Of a DNA stretch of 64,000 nt, positions 36,507 to 50,600 are shown one piece after another. The stretch lies in the NCBI GenBank assembly GCA_030530845.1, contig JAUMUE010000003.1, positions 1 to 64,000 on the forward strand. The letters run 5' to 3'. How positions within the stretch are numbered: position 1 is the first letter of the stretch; each line of letters opens with the position of its first letter. A program made the position numbers and the translations under genes. The DNA is from Limosilactobacillus sp. Its GTDB lineage: Bacteria > Bacillota > Bacilli > Lactobacillales > Lactobacillaceae. The notes below the pieces were generated by a model. It was given only the letters and a program-made list of their open reading frames with translations, did no database searches and had not been told where the DNA came from.

Positions 36507-37805
36507 TTACTCTCCATCATCAATCGCTAATTCTGGACCGTTTACGTCATCGGTCAAGTGGATTAAATCGACCTTGCCACCGAGCTTTTGGAGCTTTGGA
36601 ATAAAATCCAAAATAGCGTCATCAACGTGGTGTGGATTTTTAACCTGGGTGATCCCACTAGCAGCCAGCCCCGCTAAAACTAGACTTAGGGCTGTCCGAT
36701 AATCACTCGCCTGCACTTCCTGTCCAACCAGGGGTGCTGGACCTGAAATTTCTACCTGTTGGCCGTCAACGCTAAATTGTCCGTCGAGCACCTGGAGTTG
36801 TTCAAGGTAGTCAAATCCACTTTCGTCATCATGCTCGATCCGGCTCACACCATTGGCAATCATCATCAGCGCCGCCACCTGAGCTTCCAGGTCACGAGAC
36901 AAGCCGAAGTGTGCACCCGAATGGACGACCGCTGGCAACAAGACAGAGGTTCCCAATACCCGCAGTCCGTTATCTTGCTTGATGATCGTGGCACCCATGT
37001 CTGTCAGCGCGGTAATGAGTGGCGCATTGTGTGCTGGAATAATATTATGAACAATCACGTCACCATTAGTAATCGCAGAGGCCACCATCCACGTGCCGGC
37101 CTCGATCCGGTCAGGAACCACCGTGTGTTGTGCGCCCCGCATGAATGAGACACCCTGGACGCGGATGGTCGTCGTACCTGCTCCGTGGACCTGTGCACCC
37201 ATCTTGTTGAGGAAGTTACCGAGTTCGATGACTTCTGGATCAGCAGAGGCATTTTCGATGGTGGTCAGACCCTGTGCTGTGGTGGCTGCCAAAATCAAGT
37301 TCAAAGTCGTCATCAGACTAGGATTACTAAGCTGAAAACGGGTGCCGACTAAGTGAGTACTATTGAGCTCGATTGCCTCTTTGTCGCGTTTGACCTGGGC
37401 ACCAAGGATCTCGAGGCCACGTAATGTCATGTCAATTTCTTTCAAATCGTAATCTTCTGGGAGCGCAACTCTAGCGTGACCGGTCCGCACCATGATTGGG
37501 ATTGCCAAAAGCCAGGCGTCCGGGAGCTGTGTGAGGTAGTCTGCTGCGATTTCAGATTCGAGGCCAAAACTAGCATTGAGCACGAGTTGACGTGATTTTT
37601 CACCATATGCGGTCTTGATGTTGAGTGACTCCAAGAGTTGGTTCATCAGCTTCATGTCCGCAACTGCTGGGACATTTTCCAATGTGACTGTCCCCTGGGT
37701 GCTAAACGCCGCAGCTGCCTGCAAAATTAAAGTGGCTTTCTTTGAGCCGTCGACGTTGACCTGGCCCTGTAAAGAATTGCCACCCTTGATAATAATCTTA
37801 TCCAT
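36507..37805 (-). CDS. MurA-like protein lacking most catalytic residues
   Basis: A 432-aa protein aligning along its length with UDP-GlcNAc enolpyruvyl transferase (MurA). Lys22, Asp305 and Arg370 (E. coli K22, D305, R371) are present. The catalytic loop LPGGCxIGxRPxD is instead LPEDYDLKEID (115-125), two residues shorter and without Cys115 and Arg120. The positions of Arg91 (QLPDAW), Arg331 (DESGFDYL) and Arg397 (HVDDAI) are also changed. It lies between DUF1146 and mbl, where many lactobacilli have murA. Enzyme activity is doubtful. The start at 37805 has GGAGG 5 nt upstream. Confidence 0.85.
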   Translation of the reverse strand: MDKIIIKGGNSLQGQVNVDGSKKATLILQAAAAFSTQGTVTLENVPAVADMKLMNQLLESLNIKTAYGEKSRQLVLNASFGLESEIAADYLTQLPDAWLLAIPIMVRTGHARVALPEDYDLKEIDMTLRGLEILGAQVKRDKEAIELNSTHLVGTRFQLSNPSLMTTLNLILAATTAQGLTTIENASADPEVIELGNFLNKMGAQVHGAGTTTIRVQGVSFMRGAQHTVVPDRIEAGTWMVASAITNGDVIVHNIIPAHNAPLITALTDMGATIIKQDNGLRVLGTSVLLPAVVHSGAHFGLSRDLEAQVAALMMIANGVSRIEHDDESGFDYLEQLQVLDGQFSVDGQQVEISGPAPLVGQEVQASDYRTALSLVLAGLAASGITQVKNPHHVDDAILDFIPKLQKLGGKVDLIHLTDDVNGPELAIDDGE

Positions 37806-37820
37806 ATCTTCCTCCACTTA

Positions 37821-38051
37821 CTAGCGAATCAAGTACGTCAGGTTGCTGATGGAGTTGAGGATCCCCAAGAAGAAACTGGCGCAAAGGTAACCAACCGCAG
37901 TCGCTATCATCACGATTGCGAGCGGGAGAGTCCGCGGTGGTTGCCGGAAAAATCGTTCAAAATGAAAACCCTGGATGGCGGTAAACGCCAGCCAGATAAA
38001 CATCAGTTGTACAACAATATCGAACAAGGCGTGGACACCTGTCATTTGCAT
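37821..38051 (-). CDS. DUF1146 membrane protein
   Basis: A 76-aa protein with two hydrophobic segments (about 10-28 and 42-65), matching the DUF1146/YwzB family that often follows the ATP synthase operon in Bacilli. Function unknown. GAGGG precedes the ATG; murA-like starts 15 bp after its stop. Confidence 0.8.
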   Translation of the reverse strand: MQMTGVHALFDIVVQLMFIWLAFTAIQGFHFERFFRQPPRTLPLAIVMIATAVGYLCASFFLGILNSISNLTYLIR

Positions 38052-38147
38052 TTCATCGCCCTCTTATTTTTAAGCTAACAAGTATCTTATCACACGATCT
38101 GCGAAATGTCGGCGCTTATGGCAAAGCTTAACGATAACTTTAAAACA

Positions 38148-38181
38148 CAAAAAGACCACAGAATAATCTGTGATCTTTTAG
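38148..38181 (-). terminator. Terminator after the ATP synthase operon
   Basis: Minus-strand stem AAAAGATCACAGA with TCTGTGGTCTTTT (one G-U) followed by T. Confidence 0.88.
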
Positions 38182-38201
38182 TAAGTCAGCTCATGACTCA
38201 C

Positions 38202-38630
38202 CTATTTTTTAACGAGCCGTGCCGCATTCAAACGGTTGATCGCACGCTTGAGGTGGACTTCCGCCCGAGCTAAGTCGTCAGAGTTGTGACTTTCCTTAGC
38301 ATCCTCAATCATCTTTTCAGACCGTTCCTTAGCACTTTGAGCACGTTCAACGTCGATCCGTTCAGGCAATTCAGAACGATCGGCAGCGATCAAGGCGTTG
38401 TGGCCATCAAATTGCATGACCCCACCGTGAACGGCTGCGATGTTATCTTCGCCTTCGTTATGCTTAACGCGGACAACGTCAATATCAAGTGAAGCAATAA
38501 CAGGCACGTGGTTAGCCATGATACCCATTTCACCGCCAGCGGTCTTGAGAATTAACATGGTAGCCTCGTCAGTATCGTAGACGGTGCCATCTGGAGTGAT
38601 AATGGTGACTTTAAATGTAGTATCAGCCAT
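38202..38630 (-). CDS. atpC: ATP synthase epsilon subunit
   Basis: A 142-aa F1 subunit with the N-terminal beta sandwich (TFKVTIITPDG) and a C-terminal helical hairpin (about 90-142) that can inhibit hydrolysis. Last gene of the atp operon. Confidence 0.97.
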   Translation of the reverse strand: MADTTFKVTIITPDGTVYDTDEATMLILKTAGGEMGIMANHVPVIASLDIDVVRVKHNEGEDNIAAVHGGVMQFDGHNALIAADRSELPERIDVERAQSAKERSEKMIEDAKESHNSDDLARAEVHLKRAINRLNAARLVKK

Positions 38631-38642
38631 AAATTATCCCTC

Positions 38643-41044
<2,402 letters not shown>

Positions 41045-41078
41045 TAAATCTCACCGTCCTTTCGACTAGTATACAAAA

Positions 41079-42626
<1,548 letters not shown>

Positions 42627-42632
42627 TCAAAA

Positions 42633-43175
42633 TTATCTAACTAGTAAACGACGAATTTGCTTAATCTTTGAGCTGAGGCTACCATCAAGCGTCTTGTGAT
42701 CAGCATGAACGATAACCCCACCTAAAATCTCAGGATCAACTGTCTCGTTTAAAACAACCTCGTTTGCACCAAAGCGCTTAGCTAAGTTTGCTGAGAGTTG
42801 GTCCTTTTGTTGTTTATCGAGTTGGATCGCTGTAACAACGTCGGCATGCATGCGCTTGTTTGCGATGTCGTACCGCCGTTCAAACTCATCAATAATTGCG
42901 ACCATACAATCCATGCGGCCGTAATCAAAAAGCATTTGGATTAAATTAACCACGTATTGGGATGCTCCCGTTTGTAAGTTGTTAATCACAGCTTTTTTAT
43001 CATCGAAGGTCATTTGGACACCTGCAAGTGCAGATTCCAATCCTTCGTTGTCCTCAAAGACTTGGCGTAAAGCAATCAATTCTTGATAAGTTTGATCGAG
43101 AGTGTTGTTATCATCGACCAATTCGAACAGTGCCCGTGCGTAACGACGAGCGACTGTCATTTTATCAAGACTCAT
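42633..43175 (-). CDS. atpH: ATP synthase delta subunit
   Basis: Peripheral-stalk F1 subunit (OSCP type), 180 aa, with the conserved C-terminal GGVIVHADHKTLDGSLSSK segment. It overlaps atpF by 11 bp. Confidence 0.97.
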   Translation of the reverse strand: MSLDKMTVARRYARALFELVDDNNTLDQTYQELIALRQVFEDNEGLESALAGVQMTFDDKKAVINNLQTGASQYVVNLIQMLFDYGRMDCMVAIIDEFERRYDIANKRMHADVVTAIQLDKQQKDQLSANLAKRFGANEVVLNETVDPEILGGVIVHADHKTLDGSLSSKIKQIRRLLVR

Positions 43176-43683
43176 GATCTACCAACCCTTCAATGTAGGA
43201 GTCGATCAATTCCTTTTGACCGTCTGCCTTTAATTCTTTTTGGATGAGCTTGGAAGCAATCTCAATAGATAAGTTTGCAACGTCATCCTTAGCACCATTT
43301 AAAGCATCGCGCCGAGCTTGGTCAGCATCTTTTTGTGCTTGTTGCTTTAGCGCTTGAGCATCATTTTGTGCTGCTTCAACGATTTGTGCTCGTTGTGTTT
43401 CGGCTGACTTCTTCGCATTACTTACGATGTCAGCAGCCTCTTGACGTGAATTTTGCAGTTCAGCTTCACGCTTAGCAGCCATCTTTTCTGCTTCTTCACG
43501 GGACTTGGCAGCATTGTCGATATCGTTGGCAATTTGGTCAGCCCGTTTCTTCATCATGTCAGTAACTGGACCCCAAGCAAAGTGCTTGACCAGAACCATC
43601 AAGATAATGAAGGTGACGATGTAGAAAAGCAAGTCGCCAATGTATAAACTGTTTGATTCAGCTAACACATTGTTCACAAACAT
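43165..43683 (-). CDS. atpF: ATP synthase b subunit
   Basis: A 172-aa stator subunit with one N-terminal membrane helix (about residues 14-36) followed by a long charged coiled coil. Confidence 0.97.
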   Translation of the reverse strand: MFVNNVLAESNSLYIGDLLFYIVTFIILMVLVKHFAWGPVTDMMKKRADQIANDIDNAAKSREEAEKMAAKREAELQNSRQEAADIVSNAKKSAETQRAQIVEAAQNDAQALKQQAQKDADQARRDALNGAKDDVANLSIEIASKLIQKELKADGQKELIDSYIEGLVDHES

Positions 43684-43726
43684 CTATTGACACCTCCTTG
43701 TCTAAAAATAAATAACGAAATTGAAA

Positions 43727-43966
<240 letters not shown>

Positions 43967-43969
43967 TTA

Positions 43970-44677
43970 TTATTCGGAAACCTTCCGAGAAATATAAACT
44001 GTCGTTAATGTTACAAATACATATGCTTGGATAGAACCGATGAAGATTGAGAATCCTTGCCATGCAAGTTCCAGAAGCAATCCTGGAATGATTGTTAATA
44101 CACCATGTGAGAATGCCATGTTAGCAATCAAACTCATCAACAGTTCACCAGCAAAAATGTTACCAAAAATACGGAGACCTAACGTTAAGAAGTTAGCAAA
44201 GTCTTCGATGATATTGATTGGAAGCATCAAAGTAAATGGCTTGATGTACCCTTTCAAGTAACCACCAAGGCCGTTCTCAGCTACACCAGCAAAGTGTGCC
44301 AGCATCATGACCATCAAAGATAATGTCAACGTAACGACTGGATCTGCCGTGGGACTTCTAAGCACTTCGGCCCCATTCCAGTGCAATTGGAACAGTAAAC
44401 CAAATTGGTTAGCGAAGAAGATGAAGACAAAGAGAACGAAGGCAAAGAAACTGTAATGTCCACGTTCTGATGCCGGCATCTGACTCCGGACAATCCCGTT
44501 CGTAAAGTCGATCAGCCATTCCAGTACGTTTTGTGCACCAGTCGGCTTCATTTGAATCTTGCGTGACATCCCGTAAAGAGTAAAGAAGACAATTGCGTAG
44601 ATGATCAAGCCAGAGACAATGTTCGTAGTATTGAACGTGAGCCCGAAAAGCTTAAAAGTCAAAGCATCACCGCCCAT
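43970..44677 (-). CDS. atpB: ATP synthase a subunit
   Basis: Integral Fo subunit of 235 aa with five to six membrane helices and the essential Arg in [11 protein letters not shown]. The ATG at 44677 is 8 nt from AGAGGTG; an earlier ATG is out of frame. First gene of the operon; no atpI is present upstream. Confidence 0.97.
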   Translation of the reverse strand: MGGDALTFKLFGLTFNTTNIVSGLIIYAIVFFTLYGMSRKIQMKPTGAQNVLEWLIDFTNGIVRSQMPASERGHYSFFAFVLFVFIFFANQFGLLFQLHWNGAEVLRSPTADPVVTLTLSLMVMMLAHFAGVAENGLGGYLKGYIKPFTLMLPINIIEDFANFLTLGLRIFGNIFAGELLMSLIANMAFSHGVLTIIPGLLLELAWQGFSIFIGSIQAYVFVTLTTVYISRKVSE

Positions 44678-44766
44678 TCATATTTCACCTCTTTCCTTAT
44701 AACAATAATTTGGCTGTAAATTGGAATACGTCTCAAATAACGAAAAATCACCAAGTTACGAAGGTT

Positions 44767-44795
44767 AATATATCATTTTTTGAAAGAAATTTCAA
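44767..44795 (-). promoter_or_regulatory. Promoter of the atp operon
   Basis: Minus-strand TTGAAA (44790-44795), 17-bp spacer, TATATT (44767-44772) with a TG extension; a leader of about 85 nt precedes atpB. Confidence 0.83.
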
Positions 44796-44877
44796 AACAC
44801 ATTTTTCAAATAATGTCTTCTTCATCCATTGATAGTATTGAATTCTTCACCTACTTGCTTATCACTTTTTAAATAAA

Positions 44878-44929
44878 AAGAGAGCGTTTCTGACTGCATA
44901 AATTTGCAAATTCAGTCAACGCTCTTAAT
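44878..44929 (-). terminator. Terminator after the YibE/F genes
   Basis: Minus-strand stem AGAGCGTTGACTG with CAGTCAGAAACGCTCT (small bulge) followed by TTTTTATTT. Confidence 0.85.
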
Positions 44930-44931
44930 AA

Positions 44932-45696
44932 TTATTCTTTTGTCGAAATGACTTTGTTACGTCGTTTTGTCATCATCCAGGCCGTTGTTGGCACAGCGAG
45001 TAGAACTCCCACGAACGAGATCATAATATCAATCATTTCTGACACAAAAATCTTGTTGTTCATGATTGTCCCCAAAGAGTAGTGCAATCCGGCGAACCAG
45101 ATGAAAAGTGCCAAAAATCCACCGAAGAATCCGAAGAACAAGGTATTCAGTGTCGTTCCAATAATCTGGTGACCGATCGACATTCCGCTGGTCATCAGTT
45201 GACGATTTTCGACGTCGGGATGCTTAGTCAAAATTTCCGTCAGGCCGGCCGATACCGCCATCGAAGCTTCTGCAATTGCCCCCAGAGTACTCAAAGTCGT
45301 TGCGGTGATCAAGACCTTGAAGTAGGAAATCCCGATCAGAATCGACATCCCCTCCAAGTCATCACTGTCTTCCGTCCCGAACCCTTGGACCATCGCCCAG
45401 TGCTCGATGAAAAAGATCAGCGCAACCAGCACGGCCGTCACGATTAACGAGGCGTAAAATGCAGTCACGGTAGTACGAAGGTCATCTTCACCCATGAAAA
45501 TCGTGATCGCCAAAATCACAACCCCGGTCACGGCGGTCACAAAGAGCGGTGGCACGTGAAAAGCAATCAAGACAATCGCGAAGTAGAGAAAGCCGAAGTT
45601 CAAGAGTAGGCTCACAAAAGCAGACCAGCCCTGCTTACCACCGACAAGCACCATCAGTAGCAACAAGACCAATCCCAGTGCAGTAATCGTGCTCAT
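44932..45696 (-). CDS. YibE/F family membrane protein, short subunit
   Basis: A 254-aa polytopic protein with about seven to eight membrane segments, of the YibE/F family common as gene pairs in lactobacilli. It overlaps the upstream yibE/F gene by 4 bp, so the two probably act together. The transported substrate is unknown. Confidence 0.85.
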   Translation of the reverse strand: MSTITALGLVLLLLMVLVGGKQGWSAFVSLLLNFGFLYFAIVLIAFHVPPLFVTAVTGVVILAITIFMGEDDLRTTVTAFYASLIVTAVLVALIFFIEHWAMVQGFGTEDSDDLEGMSILIGISYFKVLITATTLSTLGAIAEASMAVSAGLTEILTKHPDVENRQLMTSGMSIGHQIIGTTLNTLFFGFFGGFLALFIWFAGLHYSLGTIMNNKIFVSEMIDIMISFVGVLLAVPTTAWMMTKRRNKVISTKE

Positions 45697-46805
45697 TTTT
45701 CTCGCCTCCCTAATAACATTGCGCCAAACGCACTAACTAACGGAACTGCTAACACAATCCCAATCCCGCTGACCAGGCTTTGTACCGTCCCAAGACTCAT
45801 GTTCATCGCAAAGGTGTATCCCCACGAATTGCCGTTTTTCAGGTACAAGAGACTACTGGTGAAGGTGTCGGCCATAAAGATCAGGAACAATACGTTAACC
45901 AGTGGTCCCATTATCGACTTACCGACATTTTTTCCGGAAATAAAGAGTTCCTTGCTGGTAACTTCCGGATTCAAAGTCTTGAGTTCGAATAAAGTCGAGA
46001 TGATGTCGGTCGACTCGTCCATCACCGCCCCAAGGGATCCAAGTAGCGTTTCAGCGAGGAAGAGCGGACGTGGCACCTGGGTCACATACTGCATCGATTC
46101 GTAGTAGACCCCGCGTTCATGCGTGAGCGAAAACACAATCAGGCTCACACCCAATGCCGCAAAGGTCCCCAGTACTGTTGAGGCAAAGGTCGCCAGCATT
46201 TTCTTCGTCGGTCCGAGGATCAGGAGCAGGCTCACCCCGGTGAAAATTATCGCCAGTGTGACGAAAATTGCCATAACGTGCTCACCGTTGTTCTTCAGGT
46301 CGATCGAGATTGCTAAGATGAAGAGGATCGTGTTGATGACAACTGAGATCAGCGCGAGGCTCCCCGCCTTCCCCATCATCATGATCAGCATAAACGACAG
46401 CAGCCAAAGCATAAATACGACCACAGTGTCCCGCTTATAACCGGAGATGTTGGCGCTGAACTGGCCGTGTGACTTCTTGAGTTGCGTCAAAAAGATCTGG
46501 TCTCCGCGGTGAAACTTCTGATCCATCGGCTGTGAATCACTGTAGGTATTTGAAAGCGAAAAAGTTTGTCCCCGGTACTCGGTGTTGAGCAGACGGACCT
46601 TCAGAGTTTGTTGGCGTTGGTGATCGACGTTTTGAAATTGATCCGTCGTCTTTTGCACCGCGCCTGAGTGAACCGCCTCTACTCGTGCAATGGGACGCTC
46701 GTACAGTTGTTGGTTATTGGCAGTGAAAGCCATGGCAACTACCCCAATAACTACCAATACCACAGCCAACCACTTACGGCGCCGTGACCAATATCTACTT
46801 TGCAT
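45693..46805 (-). CDS. YibE/F family membrane protein, long subunit
   Basis: A 370-aa protein with one N-terminal membrane helix (about 12-28), an extracytoplasmic domain of about 95 residues, and then seven to eight membrane helices resembling its partner. Function unknown. The pair lies between upp and atpB. Confidence 0.85.
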   Translation of the reverse strand: MQSRYWSRRRKWLAVVLVVIGVVAMAFTANNQQLYERPIARVEAVHSGAVQKTTDQFQNVDHQRQQTLKVRLLNTEYRGQTFSLSNTYSDSQPMDQKFHRGDQIFLTQLKKSHGQFSANISGYKRDTVVVFMLWLLSFMLIMMMGKAGSLALISVVINTILFILAISIDLKNNGEHVMAIFVTLAIIFTGVSLLLILGPTKKMLATFASTVLGTFAALGVSLIVFSLTHERGVYYESMQYVTQVPRPLFLAETLLGSLGAVMDESTDIISTLFELKTLNPEVTSKELFISGKNVGKSIMGPLVNVLFLIFMADTFTSSLLYLKNGNSWGYTFAMNMSLGTVQSLVSGIGIVLAVPLVSAFGAMLLGRREK

Positions 46806-46858
46806 CTTGGCATCTCCCTAAATAGATTAACCATTCAATTGTAACGAGATGTGGGCAC

Positions 46859-46905
46859 AAAAAAAGCAATCGCTACAAAGCTTAAAACAATTGTAACGAT
46901 TGCTA
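46859..46905 (-). terminator. Terminator after upp
   Basis: Minus-strand 14-bp stem AGCAATCGTTACAA with TTGTAGCGATTGCT (one G-U) followed by TTTTTT. Confidence 0.9.
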
Positions 46906-46909
46906 TAAA

Positions 46910-47545
46910 TTACTTAGTACCGAAGAGACGGTCACCAGCATCACCGAGACCTGGCACGATGTATCCGTCTTCGTTGAGGTGATCATCTAAGCCGGCTGCG
47001 TAGATGTCAACGTCTGGGTAAGCTTCACGAACTGCCTTTACACCTTCTGGAGCTGCAACTAAGCAGGCAAATTTCATGTTCTTTTCTTGGCATCCACGCT
47101 TCTTCAAGGCTTCGATCGCCATGATAGCTGAACCACCAGTAGCAAGCATTGGGTCAACGATAAATAATTGACGTTCGGAAATGTCATTAGGAAGCTTTAC
47201 GAAATATTCATGTGGCTTCAGAGTTTCTTCATCACGGTACATACCGATGAATCCGATCTTGGCTGCTGGAATCAATTCAGTCATACCATCAACCATACCA
47301 AGTCCGGCACGTAAGATAGGAACGATGGCAACCTTCTTACCAGCCAATTCCTTCTTAGTAGTCTTTGCGATTGGAGTTTCAATTTCTACATCTTGTAATG
47401 GCATGTCGCGTGCAACTTCATATGCCATCAAAGTTGAAATTTCCTTCACAGTTTCGCGGAAAGCCTTAGTACCAACTTTCTTTTTGCGAATCATCGTTAA
47501 CTTGTGTTGGATCAGAGGGTGATCCATAACTTCAAACTTGCCCAT
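46910..47545 (-). CDS. upp: Uracil phosphoribosyltransferase
   Basis: Pyrimidine salvage enzyme (211 aa) converting uracil and PRPP to UMP. It has the PRPP-binding loop as [10 protein letters not shown] and the uracil-binding [13 protein letters not shown] at the end. The start at 47545 ([10 protein letters not shown]) follows AAGGAG; the frame is open 12 codons further without support. Confidence 0.97.
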   Translation of the reverse strand: MGKFEVMDHPLIQHKLTMIRKKKVGTKAFRETVKEISTLMAYEVARDMPLQDVEIETPIAKTTKKELAGKKVAIVPILRAGLGMVDGMTELIPAAKIGFIGMYRDEETLKPHEYFVKLPNDISERQLFIVDPMLATGGSAIMAIEALKKRGCQEKNMKFACLVAAPEGVKAVREAYPDVDIYAAGLDDHLNEDGYIVPGLGDAGDRLFGTK

Positions 47546-47583
47546 TATATAAAACACTCCTTTGAATTTCTTCACTATCATAC

Positions 47584-47614
47584 CAAAAAAAATGAGAAGT
47601 TGTTAGCTTCTCAC
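47584..47614 (-). terminator. Terminator after tsaC
   Basis: Minus-strand stem GTGAGAAGC/ACTTCTCAT followed by TTTTTTT, between tsaC and upp. Confidence 0.85.
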
Positions 47615-47627
47615 CTAATTTTTATAA

Positions 47628-48656
47628 TTAATTTTTTTGGTCTAGACTAAAGTGCATTCCACCGGCTGATTTGTTAAGTCGGTTCATGTATGCACCACCG
47701 AGATCAACTGCTGGGAATGCTTGTGACATGATTGCCTTAACGTTGTGTTCGTCATCGAATTCACGTAAGCCATCAAACAAGCGTGCACTTGCATCTGCCA
47801 CGCCATCCCCGAGTGAAAATTGGACCGCGTTCGTTGGCATACTCAGACTTTGCAAGATCTTGGTTTCCGCCATGATACCAACATCAAATGGTTGGGCTTC
47901 AATCCACTTAACCACTTGTTTCCAGTCTGTCCCCTCGTCGACAATGTAGACCTGTGAGCTTGGGGCGTAGTGCTTATACTTCATCCCCGGTGCCTTAGGG
48001 GTTTCGTTCTTGCCGACCTTATGATGATTGAGGTCGATGGAACCAATCACACCTTCGATATCATGCTTGGTAACCGCACCCGGACGCAGAATCACTGGCG
48101 TATCGGTAGACATGTCAATGACAGTTGATTCGACACCGACACGGGATGGACCGTTATCCAAAATCCCGGCGATCTTACCATTCAAGTCGTGGTAAACGTG
48201 TTGAGCGGTCGTTGGGCTGGGCTTTCCGGAAGTGTTAGCGGATGGTCCAACCATTGGCACGCCCGCCTTCGCGATCAAATCAAGGGTTGGTTGACAATCA
48301 GGAAAACGGAAGGCCACGGTGGAGAGTCCACCAGTAACGGTCTTAGAGAGCACTCCCGGCTTGATATTGAGGATAATCGTCAATGATCCTGGCCAGAATG
48401 CCTTCATTAACTTCCGTGCGTTGTCAGGAATCTCAGCAGCGTACTTTTCTACCATTGATACAGAGTTGACGTGAACGATCAGCGGGTTGTCACTTGGGCG
48501 TCCCTTGGCCAAGTATACATTCTTGACCGCTGTTTCGTTCGTCGCATCTGCACCTAATCCGTAGACGGTTTCGGTAGGAAAGGAAACTAATTCTCCGCGC
48601 TTGATAGCGGCCGCCGCTTCATCAATTTGATTTAACTGATAAATTTTAGTATCCAT
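47628..48656 (-). CDS. tsaC: L-threonylcarbamoyladenylate synthase (Sua5 type)
   Basis: First enzyme of t6A37 tRNA modification; makes threonylcarbamoyl-AMP from Thr, bicarbonate and ATP. The 342-aa protein has the YrdC domain (FPTETVYGLGADA near residue 26, SANTSGKPSPT near 139) plus the C-terminal Sua5 domain (about 220-342). It follows prmC by 14 bp. Confidence 0.96.
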   Translation of the reverse strand: MDTKIYQLNQIDEAAAAIKRGELVSFPTETVYGLGADATNETAVKNVYLAKGRPSDNPLIVHVNSVSMVEKYAAEIPDNARKLMKAFWPGSLTIILNIKPGVLSKTVTGGLSTVAFRFPDCQPTLDLIAKAGVPMVGPSANTSGKPSPTTAQHVYHDLNGKIAGILDNGPSRVGVESTVIDMSTDTPVILRPGAVTKHDIEGVIGSIDLNHHKVGKNETPKAPGMKYKHYAPSSQVYIVDEGTDWKQVVKWIEAQPFDVGIMAETKILQSLSMPTNAVQFSLGDGVADASARLFDGLREFDDEHNVKAIMSQAFPAVDLGGAYMNRLNKSAGGMHFSLDQKN

Positions 48657-48670
48657 TATCTATTACCTTT

Positions 48671-49519
48671 CTAGCGGGTGAAATTCCATGCTCGAATCAT
48701 CCGCATCTTACCTGCGACATCGTGTCGAACTGCAATTTCTGCTTGTGGTTGGCACTGTTTTAATAATTCTTGAATGCTGTTTTCCTGGTCATGACCAGTT
48801 TCACCGAAGATCTGACCGCCGGCGTTAAGCGCTTCTGGAGCTTGGTCAAACAGACGGTGGTAGAATCCTAACCCGTGTTCGTCTGCATACAGCGCAATCT
48901 CGGGGTAGTTTTCTATGACCGACTGATCCATCTCGTCCTTATCATCTGGGTCGATGTATGGCGGATTGGTGACGATTAGGTCAAACTTACCGTCCAGTCT
49001 ATCGAACAAGTCGCTTTGCACCACGGAAAGACGAGCGCCGTTCTGTTGGGCATTTTCTCGGGCCAAATCACAGGCGGGTGCAGAAATGTCACTCAAAGTC
49101 ACGGACCAGCGTGGGCGTTCGAGGGCAAGAGTGGTCCCGATCACCCCACTCCCGGTGCCAAGGTCCAGGACGTTCATTGGGTGGTCGTCAAATTCGGACA
49201 GGACCCAGTCGACGAGCTCTTCCGTCTCCGGTTCGGGAATCAAAACGTCGGTCGTTACCTTGAACGGACGGCCGTAAAAGGTGGCCTTGCCGACGATGTA
49301 TTGTGCCGGAACGTGGGCCAGTAACTGCTCAATCGCATCCTTGAACCAGGCTTGTTCGTCAGCTGGCATCAAGTCGCGGTTGTGCAAGATCAAGTGCGTT
49401 TCGTCCCAGTCATGACGTTGTTGGAGCAAGAATTGTGGTGAGTAGGGATCAATCTCACTGTCAGCCAGTGCTTCCCCCGCCCACCGTTGGGCATCAAAAT
49501 ATGTCCATGAGTTATTCAT
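48671..49519 (-). CDS. prmC: Release factor glutamine methyltransferase
   Basis: SAM-dependent enzyme of 282 aa methylating the GGQ glutamine of release factors. It has SAM motif [10 protein letters not shown] near residue 116 and the substrate-binding NPPY in IVTNPPYID. It overlaps prfA by 8 bp, pairing the modifier with its substrate. Confidence 0.96.
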   Translation of the reverse strand: MNNSWTYFDAQRWAGEALADSEIDPYSPQFLLQQRHDWDETHLILHNRDLMPADEQAWFKDAIEQLLAHVPAQYIVGKATFYGRPFKVTTDVLIPEPETEELVDWVLSEFDDHPMNVLDLGTGSGVIGTTLALERPRWSVTLSDISAPACDLARENAQQNGARLSVVQSDLFDRLDGKFDLIVTNPPYIDPDDKDEMDQSVIENYPEIALYADEHGLGFYHRLFDQAPEALNAGGQIFGETGHDQENSIQELLKQCQPQAEIAVRHDVAGKMRMIRAWNFTR

Positions 49520-50600
49520 TACGTAATTGCTCCAACTTTTGGGTTTGGTCAGCCACGATCAATGCTTCGATCACTTCGTCCAAGTCACCAGAAATGATCT
49601 TGTCCAACTTGTTCAAAGTCAGGCCGATACGGTGGTCGGTAACCCGGTTTTGTGGGAAGTTGTAGGTACGGATCCGTTCTGAACGGTCACCAGTACCAAT
49701 GGCGTTCTTCCGTTGTTCATCGTAAGCATTTTGTTCTTGTTGTTGGTAGTAGTCGTAAACACGTGACTTCAAGATCCGCATGGCCTTAGCACGGTTTTGT
49801 TGTTGGGAACGTTCGTCTTGCATTGCAACAACAATCCCAGTAGGCAAGTGGGTCATACGAACGGCTGAGGAAGTCTTGTTAACGTGCTGACCACCGGCAC
49901 CGGATGCACGGTAAACGTCAGTCCGGATGTCTTTTGGATCGATGTCCACGTCAACGTCTTCGGCTTCTGGCATTACACCAACAGTCGCGGTAGAAGTGTG
50001 AACACGACCAGCTGATTCAGTCACTGGGACACGTTGAACACGGTGCGCACCGTTTTCAAACTTCAGCTTAGAGTAAACATTGTCACCGGTGATCATCAGT
50101 GCGATTTCCTTGAACCCACCGACTTCAGTTTCAGTCCGGTCAACAACTTCAACCTTCCATCCTTGGTTTTCAGCATAACGGAGGTACATATTGTACAGGT
50201 CAGCAGCGAACAGACTCGCTTCGTCACCACCGGCAGCCCCACGGATTTCCATGATGATGTTCTTGTCGTCGTTAGGGTCTTTAGGGATCAGGAGAACTTC
50301 CAATTCCTTTTCCAAGGTTTCTTTGCGGTCCTTTAATTCGGACAATTCATCCTTGGTCATCGCCGTCAAATCAGGATCATCGGATTCACGAAGCATCTCT
50401 TCGTCGTCCTTAATGGTGGAGGTAACGTCCTTGTATTCGTTGTACTTTTCTACAGTTTCACGCAAGTTCCCTTCTTCTTTTGAAAGCTTCATGAAACGTT
50501 GGGAATCTGCGATAACTTCTGGGTCACTGATCAATTCACTTAATTCTTCGTAACGATCAGCCACGGCTTGAAGCTTGTCAAAGATTTCTGAAATTTCCAT
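49512..50600 (-). CDS. prfA: Peptide chain release factor 1
   Basis: Decodes UAA and UAG. The 362-aa factor has the catalytic GGQ in GAGGQHVNK near residue 235, and the RF1 PxT recognition motif as PVT in RVPVTES. The start overlaps the tdk stop (TAATG). Confidence 0.98.
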   Translation of the reverse strand: MEISEIFDKLQAVADRYEELSELISDPEVIADSQRFMKLSKEEGNLRETVEKYNEYKDVTSTIKDDEEMLRESDDPDLTAMTKDELSELKDRKETLEKELEVLLIPKDPNDDKNIIMEIRGAAGGDEASLFAADLYNMYLRYAENQGWKVEVVDRTETEVGGFKEIALMITGDNVYSKLKFENGAHRVQRVPVTESAGRVHTSTATVGVMPEAEDVDVDIDPKDIRTDVYRASGAGGQHVNKTSSAVRMTHLPTGIVVAMQDERSQQQNRAKAMRILKSRVYDYYQQQEQNAYDEQRKNAIGTGDRSERIRTYNFPQNRVTDHRIGLTLNKLDKIISGDLDEVIEALIVADQTQKLEQLRNE

